Assembly (NCBI RefSeq): GCF_030814955.1
Contig: NZ_JAUSWB010000004.1
Location: 310,001 to 374,000, forward strand
Direction: 5' to 3'
From: Planomicrobium stackebrandtii
GTDB taxonomy: Bacteria; Bacillota; Bacilli; Bacillales_A; Planococcaceae
DNA length: 64,000 nucleotides
Shown here in pieces: positions 8,784 through 16,265 of this stretch. Made by a program: the position numbers and the translations under genes. Every line of letters starts with the position of its first letter. The first letter of the stretch is position 1. The notes under the pieces were generated by a model. The model ran no database searches, was not told where the DNA came from, and saw only the letters and a list, made by a program, of their open reading frames with translations.

Positions 8784-8800
8784 TAGTACCAGGTAATAAT
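8782..8800 (+). promoter_or_regulatory. FapR operator upstream of fabI
   Basis: ATTAGTACCAGGTAATAAT is an imperfect palindrome close to the known FapR consensus (TTAGTACCTGATACTAA). It overlaps the end of the -10 box and the start point, the position expected for a repressor. FapR senses malonyl-CoA and controls fabI in B. subtilis, so this assignment agrees with known biology. Confidence 0.75.
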
Positions 8801-8822
8801 TACAGACGCAGGAGGAATGGAC

Positions 8823-9593
8823 ATGTCAATATCATTAAAAGGAAAGACTTTTGTCATTATGGGAGTAGCTAACAAGCGAAGCATCGCTTGGGGGATTGCA
8901 CGCTCTTTGGATCAATCGGGAGCAAATCTGATTTTCACTTATGCAGGCGAACGCTTCGAAAAATCTGTACGTGATTTGGTAGCAACGCTCGATGGCACCC
9001 ACGAACTGATCTTGCCATGCGACGTAACAAACGATGAAGCAGTAGCGGAATGTTTTACTGCCATTAAAGAGCAGGTGGGAACCATCCACGGATTGGCACA
9101 TTGCATCGCTTTTGCAAAAGGCGAGGAATTGTCCGGTGATTTTTCGGATACATCAAGAGATGGCTTCCTATTGGCGCACAACATCAGTGCCTACTCATTG
9201 ACAAGCATCGCGAAAAACGCCAAGCCATTGATGGCTGAAGGCGGAAGCATTGTCGCATTGACGTATATCGGCGGCGAACGCGTCATGCCGAATTACAATG
9301 TCATGGGAGTGGCGAAAGCTTCTCTTGAAATGTCCGTTCGTTATTTGGCAGCGGATCTTGGACGGCATGGCATCCGCGTCAACGCTATTTCTTCTGGTCC
9401 GATTCGCACACTATCATCGAAAGGTGTCAGCGATTTCAACTCCATTCTTCATGAAATCGAAGAAAAAGCACCGCTTCGCCGCAATACGACACCTGAAGAA
9501 GTGGGCGATACCGCTGCTTTCCTATTCAGCGATATGTCACGCGGAATTACAGGGGAAACCATCCATGTAGACAGCGGGTTCCATATTCTATAA
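8823..9593 (+). CDS. fabI: Enoyl-[acyl-carrier-protein] reductase (NADH), FabI
   Basis: Last reduction step of type II fatty-acid elongation. It is a short-chain dehydrogenase-fold enzyme with the FabI pattern GVANKRSIAWGIA near the N-terminus, the Y-x6-Y-x-x-x-K type catalytic region around TYIGGERVMPNYNVMGVAK, and a C-terminal GETIHVDSG. The 256-residue length is typical. ATG 8823 is chosen because GGAGG ends seven bases before it; the upstream ATG at 8817 is too close. A FapR operator and its own promoter indicate control by lipid status. It is a single-gene unit ending at a bidirectional terminator. Confidence 0.95.
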   Translation: MSISLKGKTFVIMGVANKRSIAWGIARSLDQSGANLIFTYAGERFEKSVRDLVATLDGTHELILPCDVTNDEAVAECFTAIKEQVGTIHGLAHCIAFAKGEELSGDFSDTSRDGFLLAHNISAYSLTSIAKNAKPLMAEGGSIVALTYIGGERVMPNYNVMGVAKASLEMSVRYLAADLGRHGIRVNAISSGPIRTLSSKGVSDFNSILHEIEEKAPLRRNTTPEEVGDTAAFLFSDMSRGITGETIHVDSGFHIL

Positions 9594-9600
9594 TAAATAT

Positions 9601-9642
9601 AAAAAAGCAGATCGGCCGATAACTCGGCTGATCTGCTTTTTT
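9601..9642. terminator. Bidirectional terminator between fabI and yjcF
   Basis: Nineteen-base arms (9601-9619 and 9624-9642, one G-T pair) with an A-tract on one side and a T-tract on the other, so it can serve both convergent genes. Confidence 0.9.
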
Positions 9643-9653
9643 GTGTTCATAGA

Positions 9654-10085
9654 TTAACTAACGACTTTTTCCATCGATTTATGGGGAATGCCGGCATCCA
9701 TGAATTCATCGGATGTGATGTCGTAGCCCAGTTTTTCATAGAAGGCGAGTGCATGGGTTTGGGCATTCAATTTGAGTCTGAAAATACCGTTTGTTCGTGC
9801 GTACTCTTCCATCTCATTCATCATCATTACACCGATATGCTGGCCGCGGTATTCGGAAAGTACGCATACCCGTTCAACTTTGCCAAGGCCTGCTTCCACT
9901 TCCCGGATGCGCCCTGCCGCAATCGGCTGTTCAAGCTGATAACCGACAAAATGAACCGCTGTATCATCGTATTCATCCATCTCAATATGAATCGGAACGT
10001 GTTGTTCATCCACAAAAACTTTTCTGCGGATATCGAAAGCCTGTTCTTTTTCCATCTGAATTTCAGCAATTTTTACTTTCAGCAC
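9654..10085 (-). CDS. yjcF: GNAT-family N-acetyltransferase YjcF
   Basis: Acetyl-CoA-dependent transferase of the GNAT fold, 143 residues. The coenzyme-A pyrophosphate-binding segment is visible in VCVLSEYRGQHIGVMMM, with the Q/RxxGxG/A-like pattern RGQHIGV. The preceding VGYQLEQPIAAGRIRE strand is typical. It starts with GTG, only one base after the yjcG stop, with GGAG about 11 bases upstream, so it is coupled to yjcG. The substrate is unknown. yjcF-yjcG neighbours match B. subtilis order. Confidence 0.85.
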   Translation of the reverse strand: MLKVKIAEIQMEKEQAFDIRRKVFVDEQHVPIHIEMDEYDDTAVHFVGYQLEQPIAAGRIREVEAGLGKVERVCVLSEYRGQHIGVMMMNEMEEYARTNGIFRLKLNAQTHALAFYEKLGYDITSDEFMDAGIPHKSMEKVVS

Positions 10086-10604
10086 TTATTGATCATCTCC
10101 AGTTAATCTGAATGTCTCGTAGACCGTCCATGAACCATCTTCCAATTGATAAAGCAGGTGCATACGGTCAATCACTTCTTCGTGGTCGATGCCAGCCATC
10201 TTCAATTGCGCGAAAACATCGGCATGTTCTGTATCGGATAGTTTTTGTCCGATCGTAATATGCGGCACGAAAGAATGCTTTGGCATGCCTCCGAAAAAAT
10301 CAGAATGAAGATCTTCGTGCAATGCAGCGATTTCAGCATTTGGCTCCACCTTGAAATACAAAGTATTGGTAACCGGTGAAAACGTGCTGACACGCGTAGC
10401 ATGTAGCTTAAAGGGTTTTTGCCGCTTGGCGATGTTCTGCATTTCTGCTGCGACATCTTTAATTGTTGATGCATCTGCCTCAAATGGTCCTTTTAACGTC
10501 ATGTGAGGGGTAATCAGCTCATAGTGCGGATCATAACGCTTGCGGTACGAATTGGCGAGATCCTGCAATTTTTTTGAAGGAAAAGCTGCGACTCCATAGT
10601 TCAT
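10086..10604 (-). CDS. yjcG: YjcG: 2H-phosphoesterase (2'-5' RNA ligase-like)
   Basis: Member of the 2H phosphoesterase superfamily, characterised by two H-x-T/S motifs. They are seen here as HMTL (about residues 34-37) and HITI (about 118-121). The family acts on 2',3'-cyclic or 2'-5' phosphodiester bonds; the true substrate of YjcG is not known. The ATG at 10604 is supported by GGAGG seven bases upstream and by a 172-residue product that matches the usual length; a longer frame reading upstream lacks a ribosome site. First gene of the yjcG-yjcF pair. Confidence 0.88.
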   Translation of the reverse strand: MNYGVAAFPSKKLQDLANSYRKRYDPHYELITPHMTLKGPFEADASTIKDVAAEMQNIAKRQKPFKLHATRVSTFSPVTNTLYFKVEPNAEIAALHEDLHSDFFGGMPKHSFVPHITIGQKLSDTEHADVFAQLKMAGIDHEEVIDRMHLLYQLEDGSWTVYETFRLTGDDQ

Positions 10605-10677
10605 CTTAATGACCTCCTTGTCTGTGATAACCATCCATAGCAATGGTGCCAACTTTGTCTCGGAACTCGGTCAGCCT

Positions 10678-11400
10678 TTACATGCCAAAGTTCTGAATAA
10701 GCGCACGCCTCAAATCGGGCTGCCAATGCTTCCAAGTATGGTCTCCTTCAAATTCTTCATAAAAGATCGAAAACCCTTTATTTTTCATTAAATTATTTAA
10801 TTGCCGGTTGGGTTCAACAAAATCTTCGGTGGTGCCGTTGCCCAGTTTGACAGCCGTTTCTTCTTTTCCAATCACATGGTAGACAGTAAAAGAATTAGCC
10901 GATTGGAAAGCTTCCACTGCGGTCAGCATTTCTTGCCCGACCTTCGGCGATTGCAGGATAACACGGCCGAAAATATTCGGGTATTTTAAGGCAGCCATAA
11001 GGGAGACGGTTGCGGCCAACGAATCACCGATTAAGGCACGCCCCATGCCCACCTGATAGGTCGGATATTTTTCGTCAAGGAACGGCACCAGTTCGTGTGC
11101 CAGAAAGCGCAGATAAGCACCATGCTGTTCGCCGGTGGGTTCATATTTTTTGTTTCGATCAGCGACGCTCTTATAAGGTACGCCGACCACGATAATGTTT
11201 TCGATTTCCTGGCTTTCCAACAATTCATCCACAACACGTGGAATCCGCCCTAATTGAAAATAATCTTTGCCATCAGAAGCGATGACCAGCGTGTATTTAT
11301 AAAGGGGAGAATAATTGGAAGGAAGATAGACAAGCAATTGCATGTCTTCCTGGAGCTCTTTGCTGTAGATGGATAAATCTTCTACCTTTCCAGTCGTCAT
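10678..11400 (-). CDS. yjcH: YjcH: putative esterase (esterase D/enterochelin esterase-like)
   Basis: Alpha/beta-hydrolase of the putative-esterase family, 240 residues, cytoplasmic (no signal peptide). The nucleophile elbow is GDSLA (serine at about residue 124). The oxyanion segment VIASDGKDYFQLGRIP lies earlier, and a C-terminal DHTWKHW provides the catalytic histidine. ATG 11400 has AAAGGAGG in front of it. The substrate is unknown; in iron-uptake systems relatives cleave siderophores, but nothing nearby supports that here. Order yjcF-yjcG-yjcH matches B. subtilis. Confidence 0.85.
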   Translation of the reverse strand: MTTGKVEDLSIYSKELQEDMQLLVYLPSNYSPLYKYTLVIASDGKDYFQLGRIPRVVDELLESQEIENIIVVGVPYKSVADRNKKYEPTGEQHGAYLRFLAHELVPFLDEKYPTYQVGMGRALIGDSLAATVSLMAALKYPNIFGRVILQSPKVGQEMLTAVEAFQSANSFTVYHVIGKEETAVKLGNGTTEDFVEPNRQLNNLMKNKGFSIFYEEFEGDHTWKHWQPDLRRALIQNFGM

Positions 11401-11432
11401 TCGGAAGCCTCCTTTAAGGTTCTGTAAGAAAA

Positions 11433-11462
11433 TTGTACCATACTGAATGTCCAAGGTATAAT
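11433..11462 (+). promoter_or_regulatory. SigA-type promoter for the PgpA-family gene
   Basis: TTGTAC (11433-11438), 18-base spacer, TATAAT (11457-11462), ending 42 bases before the ATG. The downstream gene has its own AAAGGGG ribosome site. Confidence 0.6.
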
Positions 11463-11504
11463 GGGAAAGAACACCAACTTACTAGAGCGAAAGGGGTTTT
11501 TGAC

Positions 11505-12089
11505 ATGGATGGTGCAAAATTTCGGGTTCACTCAGACGACGTGACAAAGGCGACGCATGAAGCATTGGAACGCAGAGGGGTTACGAATGAAGACATAGCC
11601 AAAATAGTTTTGGATATGCAGCTGCCTTTTAACGAAGGGCTTACCATTGAGCATTGTATGGAATCGGTTGAGAGTGTGTTGCGTAAACGTGAAATGCAGC
11701 ACGCCTTGCTTGTTGGCATCGAATTGGACGAACTGGCAGAGCAAGGGAAACTGTCACGCCCGCTTCAACAGATTGTTGGATCGGATGAAGGGCTTTTTGG
11801 CGTTGATGAAATGATCGGGCTGGGTGCGGTTTTAACTTATGGCAGCATTGCTGTTACGACATTCGGACATTTGGATAAAAACAAAACAGGAATCATTCAC
11901 AAGCTCGATACAAAATACGGCGGCCAGGTTCACACTTTTCTGGATGATTTGGTAGCGAGTATTGCTGCATGTGCATCCGCCCGCATCGCACATCGGACAC
12001 GCGACCTGGAAGAACAGGGAAAAACGTTCGAAGATTTGGCCCCGGAAGATACGACTCCGGAAACGCATGTGGAAGGTGCCGAAACATAA
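11505..12089 (+). CDS. Phosphatidylglycerophosphatase A family protein (YutG-like)
   Basis: Resembles B. subtilis YutG and the PgpA family, which dephosphorylates phosphatidylglycerol phosphate. Recognisable blocks are LVGIELDELAEQGKL, DEGLFGVDEMIGLG and the acidic TFLDDLVASIAA motif near residues 145-156. The ATG at 11505 follows AAAGGGG; 194 residues result. The C-terminal ~30 residues are a charged glutamate-rich tail. No strong membrane helix is obvious, so whether it works as a lipid phosphatase is uncertain. Single-gene unit with its own promoter. Confidence 0.7.
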   Translation: MDGAKFRVHSDDVTKATHEALERRGVTNEDIAKIVLDMQLPFNEGLTIEHCMESVESVLRKREMQHALLVGIELDELAEQGKLSRPLQQIVGSDEGLFGVDEMIGLGAVLTYGSIAVTTFGHLDKNKTGIIHKLDTKYGGQVHTFLDDLVASIAACASARIAHRTRDLEEQGKTFEDLAPEDTTPETHVEGAET

Positions 12090-12138
12090 GGAGTTTTCTA
12101 AATGTTCCCACTGTAAGCGTTTGTATTTTGGAAAGTCG

Positions 12139-12168
12139 TTGAAACTAGTAAGAAAGACATGGTATTAT
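12139..12168 (+). promoter_or_regulatory. SigA-type promoter of the TAXI-TRAP operon
   Basis: TTGAAA (12139-12144), 18-base spacer, TATTAT (12163-12168), 42 bases before the first start codon. Confidence 0.6.
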
Positions 12169-12210
12169 TAAATTGGAACATAAAACACTATAGAAAAGGG
12201 AGGTCACCTT

Positions 12211-13191
12211 ATGTTGAAAAAGAAATTTGGTTTATTTGCTGCAGTAACTCTTGCAGGATCTGTATTTTTGGCAGGTTGCGGAGATGATGCAGCTACAGAA
12301 CCGGAAGGCGAAGGCGGCGGGGCAGCAGATCCCGAATTCCTAAGCATCCTGACTGGCGGTACAACAGGAACATATTATCCGCTTGGCGGAGCAATGGCCA
12401 CAATCGTTGAAAACGAAACAGGGTTGGATACTACTGCTGAAGTTTCACAGGCATCTGCTGCGAACATGACAGCACTTGCTGATGGAGCTGCCCAAATTGC
12501 TTTTGTCCAGACCGATACAGCATTCTATGCAGCTGAAGGATCTAACATGTTCGAAGGAGAAGTAATTGATACGGTTTCGGCCATCGGTGCACTTTATCCG
12601 GAAACGATCCAATTGGTTACTACTGCAAATTCTGGAATTGCTTCATATGAAGATTTAGCAGGCAAAAGCATTTCTGTTGGCGCCCCAGGATCTGGAACTT
12701 ATATTAACGCTGAACAATTATTGGAAATCCATGGCATGACAATGGACGACATTGATGCTCAGAACCTTGACTTTGGTGAGTCACAGGAAAGCTTGCAATC
12801 AGGTCAAATTGATGCGGCATTCATCACTGCAGGAACTCCAACAGGCGCAGTTGAAAGTCTTGGAGCTACTTCAGACGTTGTCATTGTACCTGTAGAACAG
12901 GACAAAGCTGACGAACTGATCGAAAAATATCCATATTATGCTCATGACGTTGTACCGTCTGGCATTTACGGATTGACTGAAGAAGTTCCGACTGTCTCTG
13001 TTTTGGCTATGCTCGTAGTTCAAAACGATCTTTCAGAAGATCTTGTTTATGACATCACGAAAGCGATCTATGAAAACACAGATCAAATCCAGCACGCAAA
13101 AGCTGACTTTATCCAAGCAGAAACGGCTCTTGACGGAATCGGAATCGATGTCCACCCAGGAGCGCAAGCCTATTTTGACGAAGTAAATTAA
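12211..13191 (+). CDS. TAXI-family TRAP transporter solute-binding lipoprotein
   Basis: Extracellular substrate-binding subunit of a TRAP transporter. A lipoprotein signal peptide ends in LAGC (lipid-modified cysteine about residue 23), followed by an acidic/glycine linker. The mature protein has the TAXI-type opening LTGGTTGTYYPLGGAMA (about 46-62) and the GAPGSGTY motif (about 162-169). Substrates of this family are often glutamate or other dicarboxylates, but specificity cannot be read here. GGGAGG precedes the ATG. A hairpin after the stop (13205-13240) probably lets this protein be made in excess over the membrane subunits. Confidence 0.92.
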   Translation: MLKKKFGLFAAVTLAGSVFLAGCGDDAATEPEGEGGGAADPEFLSILTGGTTGTYYPLGGAMATIVENETGLDTTAEVSQASAANMTALADGAAQIAFVQTDTAFYAAEGSNMFEGEVIDTVSAIGALYPETIQLVTTANSGIASYEDLAGKSISVGAPGSGTYINAEQLLEIHGMTMDDIDAQNLDFGESQESLQSGQIDAAFITAGTPTGAVESLGATSDVVIVPVEQDKADELIEKYPYYAHDVVPSGIYGLTEEVPTVSVLAMLVVQNDLSEDLVYDITKAIYENTDQIQHAKADFIQAETALDGIGIDVHPGAQAYFDEVN

Positions 13192-13204
13192 TTGAATGAA
13201 CGAT

Positions 13205-13240
13205 TAACTGACGGTAAAGCGCAAGCTCTGCCGTCAGTTA
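13205..13240 (+). terminator. Intercistronic hairpin (partial terminator) inside the TRAP operon
   Basis: Perfect ten-base arms TAACTGACGG (13205-13214) and CCGTCAGTTA (13231-13240), then TTTGTTTT. The weak T-tract and the lack of a new promoter suggest partial read-through or mRNA end protection. Confidence 0.6.
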
Positions 13241-13268
13241 TTTGTTTTATAGATGGAGGAGAAAAAAT

Positions 13269-13793
13269 ATGCGGATACTCCGGATACGAATCGTTCTTCC
13301 ATTATTGATTGCCCTCATCTTAATCGGCTCCTTAATCGCATTCTTCCCTTTTCACAAGTATTATGTGTTTATCGATAATGAGACTGAAAAAACAGCGGCT
13401 TATGTACCAATAGAAAGCCCATTTTTTCAAATCCAATATACACATTCCATTCATCTGTCAGAAGTTATTGAAAGCTACAAAGTAGCTGAAAATGATGTGT
13501 TGATGATGACAGAGCTTGAATATGAAGATTTCAATATTGGCATGCCCTCGAATGCAGGAGAAGGCGAGACCTTTGTCGAAAAGGACGGGAAATACTTTAT
13601 TAAGAATATGGTAAGGGAAATTCCCGAGTTCCGTCTGTTTGTGGGAGACGTTGATGCGGGATTATCATTTCGCACCAAAGGGCACCAAATGGATTTGAAA
13701 AAAACACTTGAAAGAGGTAAGTCCTATACTTTTCGGGTACAGCGCTTATCCCTATTTCAACTAAGAGAAGGAGTGAGAATTGATGAGCGATAA
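13269..13793 (+). CDS. DUF1850 membrane-anchored protein of the TAXI-TRAP operon
   Basis: A 174-residue protein with one N-terminal transmembrane segment (about residues 5-26) and an extracytoplasmic domain of the DUF1850 family; the YTHSIHLSEVIE stretch (about 58-69) is characteristic. DUF1850 genes commonly lie between TAXI binding proteins and fused TRAP permeases, as here, but their role is unknown. The ATG at 13269 follows GGAGGAG. It overlaps the permease gene by 11 bases, indicating coupling and membership of the same complex. Confidence 0.8.
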   Translation: MRILRIRIVLPLLIALILIGSLIAFFPFHKYYVFIDNETEKTAAYVPIESPFFQIQYTHSIHLSEVIESYKVAENDVLMMTELEYEDFNIGMPSNAGEGETFVEKDGKYFIKNMVREIPEFRLFVGDVDAGLSFRTKGHQMDLKKTLERGKSYTFRVQRLSLFQLREGVRIDER

Positions 13794-15816
13794 GTTGTCT
13801 CCAGAAGAACGTGAACAGCAAAAGCTTCCACCAGAGGATGAGTCTTACATCTCAGAGGAAAAGCAAAAAGAAATTTTACAGAAATACGATCCCGAATCAA
13901 ATACGCGGGATTTAAGCGGAATGATTAAGCATGTGGTCTTTTTCGGTTTACTGGCATTTTCCTTATTTCAACTCTATACCGCTATTTTTGGACAGTATAC
14001 CGCTTATATTCAGCGCTCGGTTCACTTAGGATTTGCCTTATCCTTGATCTTTTTACTGTTCCCAGCCAGAAAGCGGAAAGGGGCTCGCCATAAAGTTGCT
14101 TGGTATGATTACATACTGGCGCTGCTGTCAATCGGCGTAGCTGCCTATTGGCCGATTATGTATGATGATTTGGTATTCCGGCTAGGACGTGTTACCGAAT
14201 TGGACTTGATTGTCGGAATTTTAGCGATTTTGCTGACGCTTGAAGCGACACGCCGGGCAGTAGGCATGCCGATTACGATCATTGCCAGTTTATTTTTGGC
14301 CTATGCCTTTTTCGGGCCTTACTTCCCTGGATTTTTACGCCATAGAGGCCAGGATTTGGATGCAGTTATCCAGCTAATGTTCTTTACAACCGATGGGATA
14401 TTAGGAACACCGCTTAGCGTATCGGCAACCTTTATTTTCACCTTCCTGTTATTTGGAGCATTCTTGGTGAAAACTGGGGTCGGACAGTATTTCAATGATT
14501 TAGCTGTGTCCCTGGCCGGAAGTTTAACAGGTGGACCGGCAAAAGTAGCGATTTTTTCCAGCGCCCTGCAAGGAACCATTTCCGGGAGTTCGGTTGCCAA
14601 CGTCGTTACATCGGGTTCGTATACGATTCCGATGATGAAAAAATTGGGTTACAAGAAAGAATTTGCTGGAGGGGTAGAGGCCGCAGCTTCTACAGGCGGA
14701 CAATTAATGCCGCCTATCATGGGGGCTGCAGCCTTCCTGATGGTGGAATTTATCGGGGGCGTGACTTACTGGGAAATTGCAAAAGCCGCGGCTATACCGG
14801 CGCTTTTGTATTTTACGGGTGTTTGGATCATGACCCATTTTGAAGCCAAGCGGATTGGTCTAAAAGGCTTGTCTCCGGAAGAAATGCCGGACCGCAAAGA
14901 AGTCTTGAAAAAGATTTACCTTCTTTTACCGATTATCGCCATCATCGTCTTCCTTTTAATTGGTATTCCAACGATGCAGGCGGCACTTTACGGAATTCTG
15001 TTAACAATTTTCGTCAGTGCATTCAATAAGGAAACACGCCTGAATTTCAAAGATATCATTTTAGCACTTGTCGACGGTGCCCGAACTGCTTTGGCTGTCG
15101 CAGCTGCAACAGCGGCAGCCGGTATTATTGTCGGGGTGGTCGTGAAGACTGGACTCGGATTGAGTTTGGCCAACGGGCTGGTTTCAGCTTCAGGAGGCAA
15201 TATCCTGTTGACGCTATTCTTCACGATGCTCGCGGCGATTGTTCTGGGTATGGGATCTCCAACCACTGCCAACTATGTCATCACGTCTACAATAGCGGCA
15301 CCAGCCATTATTACGCTGTTGATGCTTGATGAGCCAGTTGGAGCAGCAGTGCCGCTGGTGGTCGCTTTATCTGCCCATTTATTTGTTTTCTACTTTGGGA
15401 TTATCGCAGATATCACACCGCCTGTTGCGCTTGCAGCATTTGCAGCATCAGGAATCTCAGGCGGCGAACCAATACGGACCGGGTTTATCGCAGCCAAATT
15501 AGCAGCTGCAGCGTTTATCATTCCTTATATGTTCGTGTTGTCGCCGGCTCTGTTAATGATCGATACAACCTGGCTTGAATTGATCTGGGTATTGATTACA
15601 GCATTGACAGGAATGGTAGCCATCGGAGCAGGGCTGATCGGCTATTGGTACCGGAAGCTTAACTGGTTCGAGCGCATTATTACATTCGCAACTGGATTGG
15701 CTTTGATTTATCCGGAAGGCTTGACTGATACGATTGGTGCAATATCGTTTGTCATCCTATTCGGAATTCAATGGTTAGCACGCGATAAAAAGCCTGCTAA
15801 AACAGTAGAAGCCTAA
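13783..15816 (+). CDS. TRAP transporter fused permease (small + large subunits), TAXI type
   Basis: Integral membrane protein of 677 residues with many hydrophobic helices. The N-terminal part corresponds to the small DctQ-like subunit and the rest to the large DctM-like subunit. The core signature SGSSVANVVTSGSYTIPMM (about residues 267-285), followed by GGQLMPPIMGAAAF, is typical. It moves the ligand delivered by the binding protein, driven by an ion gradient. The ATG at 13783 is chosen over the in-frame TTG before it (AAGGAG spacing). It ends at a strong bidirectional terminator. Confidence 0.93.
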   Translation: MSDKLSPEEREQQKLPPEDESYISEEKQKEILQKYDPESNTRDLSGMIKHVVFFGLLAFSLFQLYTAIFGQYTAYIQRSVHLGFALSLIFLLFPARKRKGARHKVAWYDYILALLSIGVAAYWPIMYDDLVFRLGRVTELDLIVGILAILLTLEATRRAVGMPITIIASLFLAYAFFGPYFPGFLRHRGQDLDAVIQLMFFTTDGILGTPLSVSATFIFTFLLFGAFLVKTGVGQYFNDLAVSLAGSLTGGPAKVAIFSSALQGTISGSSVANVVTSGSYTIPMMKKLGYKKEFAGGVEAAASTGGQLMPPIMGAAAFLMVEFIGGVTYWEIAKAAAIPALLYFTGVWIMTHFEAKRIGLKGLSPEEMPDRKEVLKKIYLLLPIIAIIVFLLIGIPTMQAALYGILLTIFVSAFNKETRLNFKDIILALVDGARTALAVAAATAAAGIIVGVVVKTGLGLSLANGLVSASGGNILLTLFFTMLAAIVLGMGSPTTANYVITSTIAAPAIITLLMLDEPVGAAVPLVVALSAHLFVFYFGIIADITPPVALAAFAASGISGGEPIRTGFIAAKLAAAAFIIPYMFVLSPALLMIDTTWLELIWVLITALTGMVAIGAGLIGYWYRKLNWFERIITFATGLALIYPEGLTDTIGAISFVILFGIQWLARDKKPAKTVEA

Positions 15817-15824
15817 TAAAATAC

Positions 15825-15857
15825 AAAACCGGCCGGGCATCAGCCCGGCCGGTTTTT
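15825..15857. terminator. Terminator of the TRAP operon
   Basis: Fourteen-base perfect arms (15825-15838 and 15843-15856) with an ATCA loop, flanked by A and T runs. Confidence 0.92.
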
Positions 15858-16202
15858 ATTGTTGCTTCATTTTGCCAGAAACAGCGAAAAAAGCCACCGC
15901 CCGAAGGCGATAGCTTTTTCAAAGCAAACTTTGTTCCTAAAGCTTGCAGTGGGTTTGGCACCCAATGTTTCCCACTGATTTTCAAAACCCAATAAGAACG
16001 ATCGATGTCAAATCTCTTACTTGTCCCATCTTATAATGTCAGCAGCAAAATGTAAAGTTGTTAGAAAATTTCACGAATATACCATTGTAGACACACGATG
16101 TTTGAATGCTTCAAACAATAAAATAAACTCTTTTAGAAAAGCCCTTTCGCTGTGGATGTGGAATCATCCTATGGCAGAGGGTTTTTATTTTTTCAAAAAG
16201 GA
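15858..16202. other. Gene-free stretch with two terminator-like hairpins (possible small RNA region)
   Basis: No convincing coding region. On the minus strand, GCTATCGCC and GGCGGTGGC around a TTCG loop followed by TTTTTT form a good terminator (about 15886-15916). On the plus strand, AAAAGCCCT (about 16137) can pair with AGGGTTTTT, enclosing GGATG/CATCC and followed by a long T-tract near 16195. Neither hairpin belongs to an annotated gene. A TATAAT lies at 16032-16037 but without a matching -35. This may be a site of small non-coding transcripts; the sequence alone does not prove transcription. Confidence 0.35.
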
Positions 16203-16231
16203 TTGCTGTAAGGAACTTCGTGGTATATTAT
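16203..16231 (+). promoter_or_regulatory. SigA-type promoter of uvrX
   Basis: TTGCTG (16203-16208), 17-base spacer, TATTAT (16226-16231). The LexA box follows immediately. Confidence 0.65.
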
Positions 16232-16232
16232 A

Positions 16233-16246
16233 AGAACATACGTTCC
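16233..16246 (+). promoter_or_regulatory. LexA (DinR) box: SOS operator of uvrX
   Basis: AGAACATACGTTCC matches the Gram-positive LexA consensus CGAACRNRYGTTYC at all positions but the first. It sits at the predicted transcription start, a repressing position, in front of a translesion polymerase gene. Confidence 0.8.
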
Positions 16247-16265
16247 CTTTTGAGAGGTGGTAATT

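Noticed and set aside
16021..16233. Plus-strand frame of 70 codons before uvrX
   Set aside because: No ribosome site, unusual composition, and it runs through a terminator-like hairpin and the uvrX promoter.
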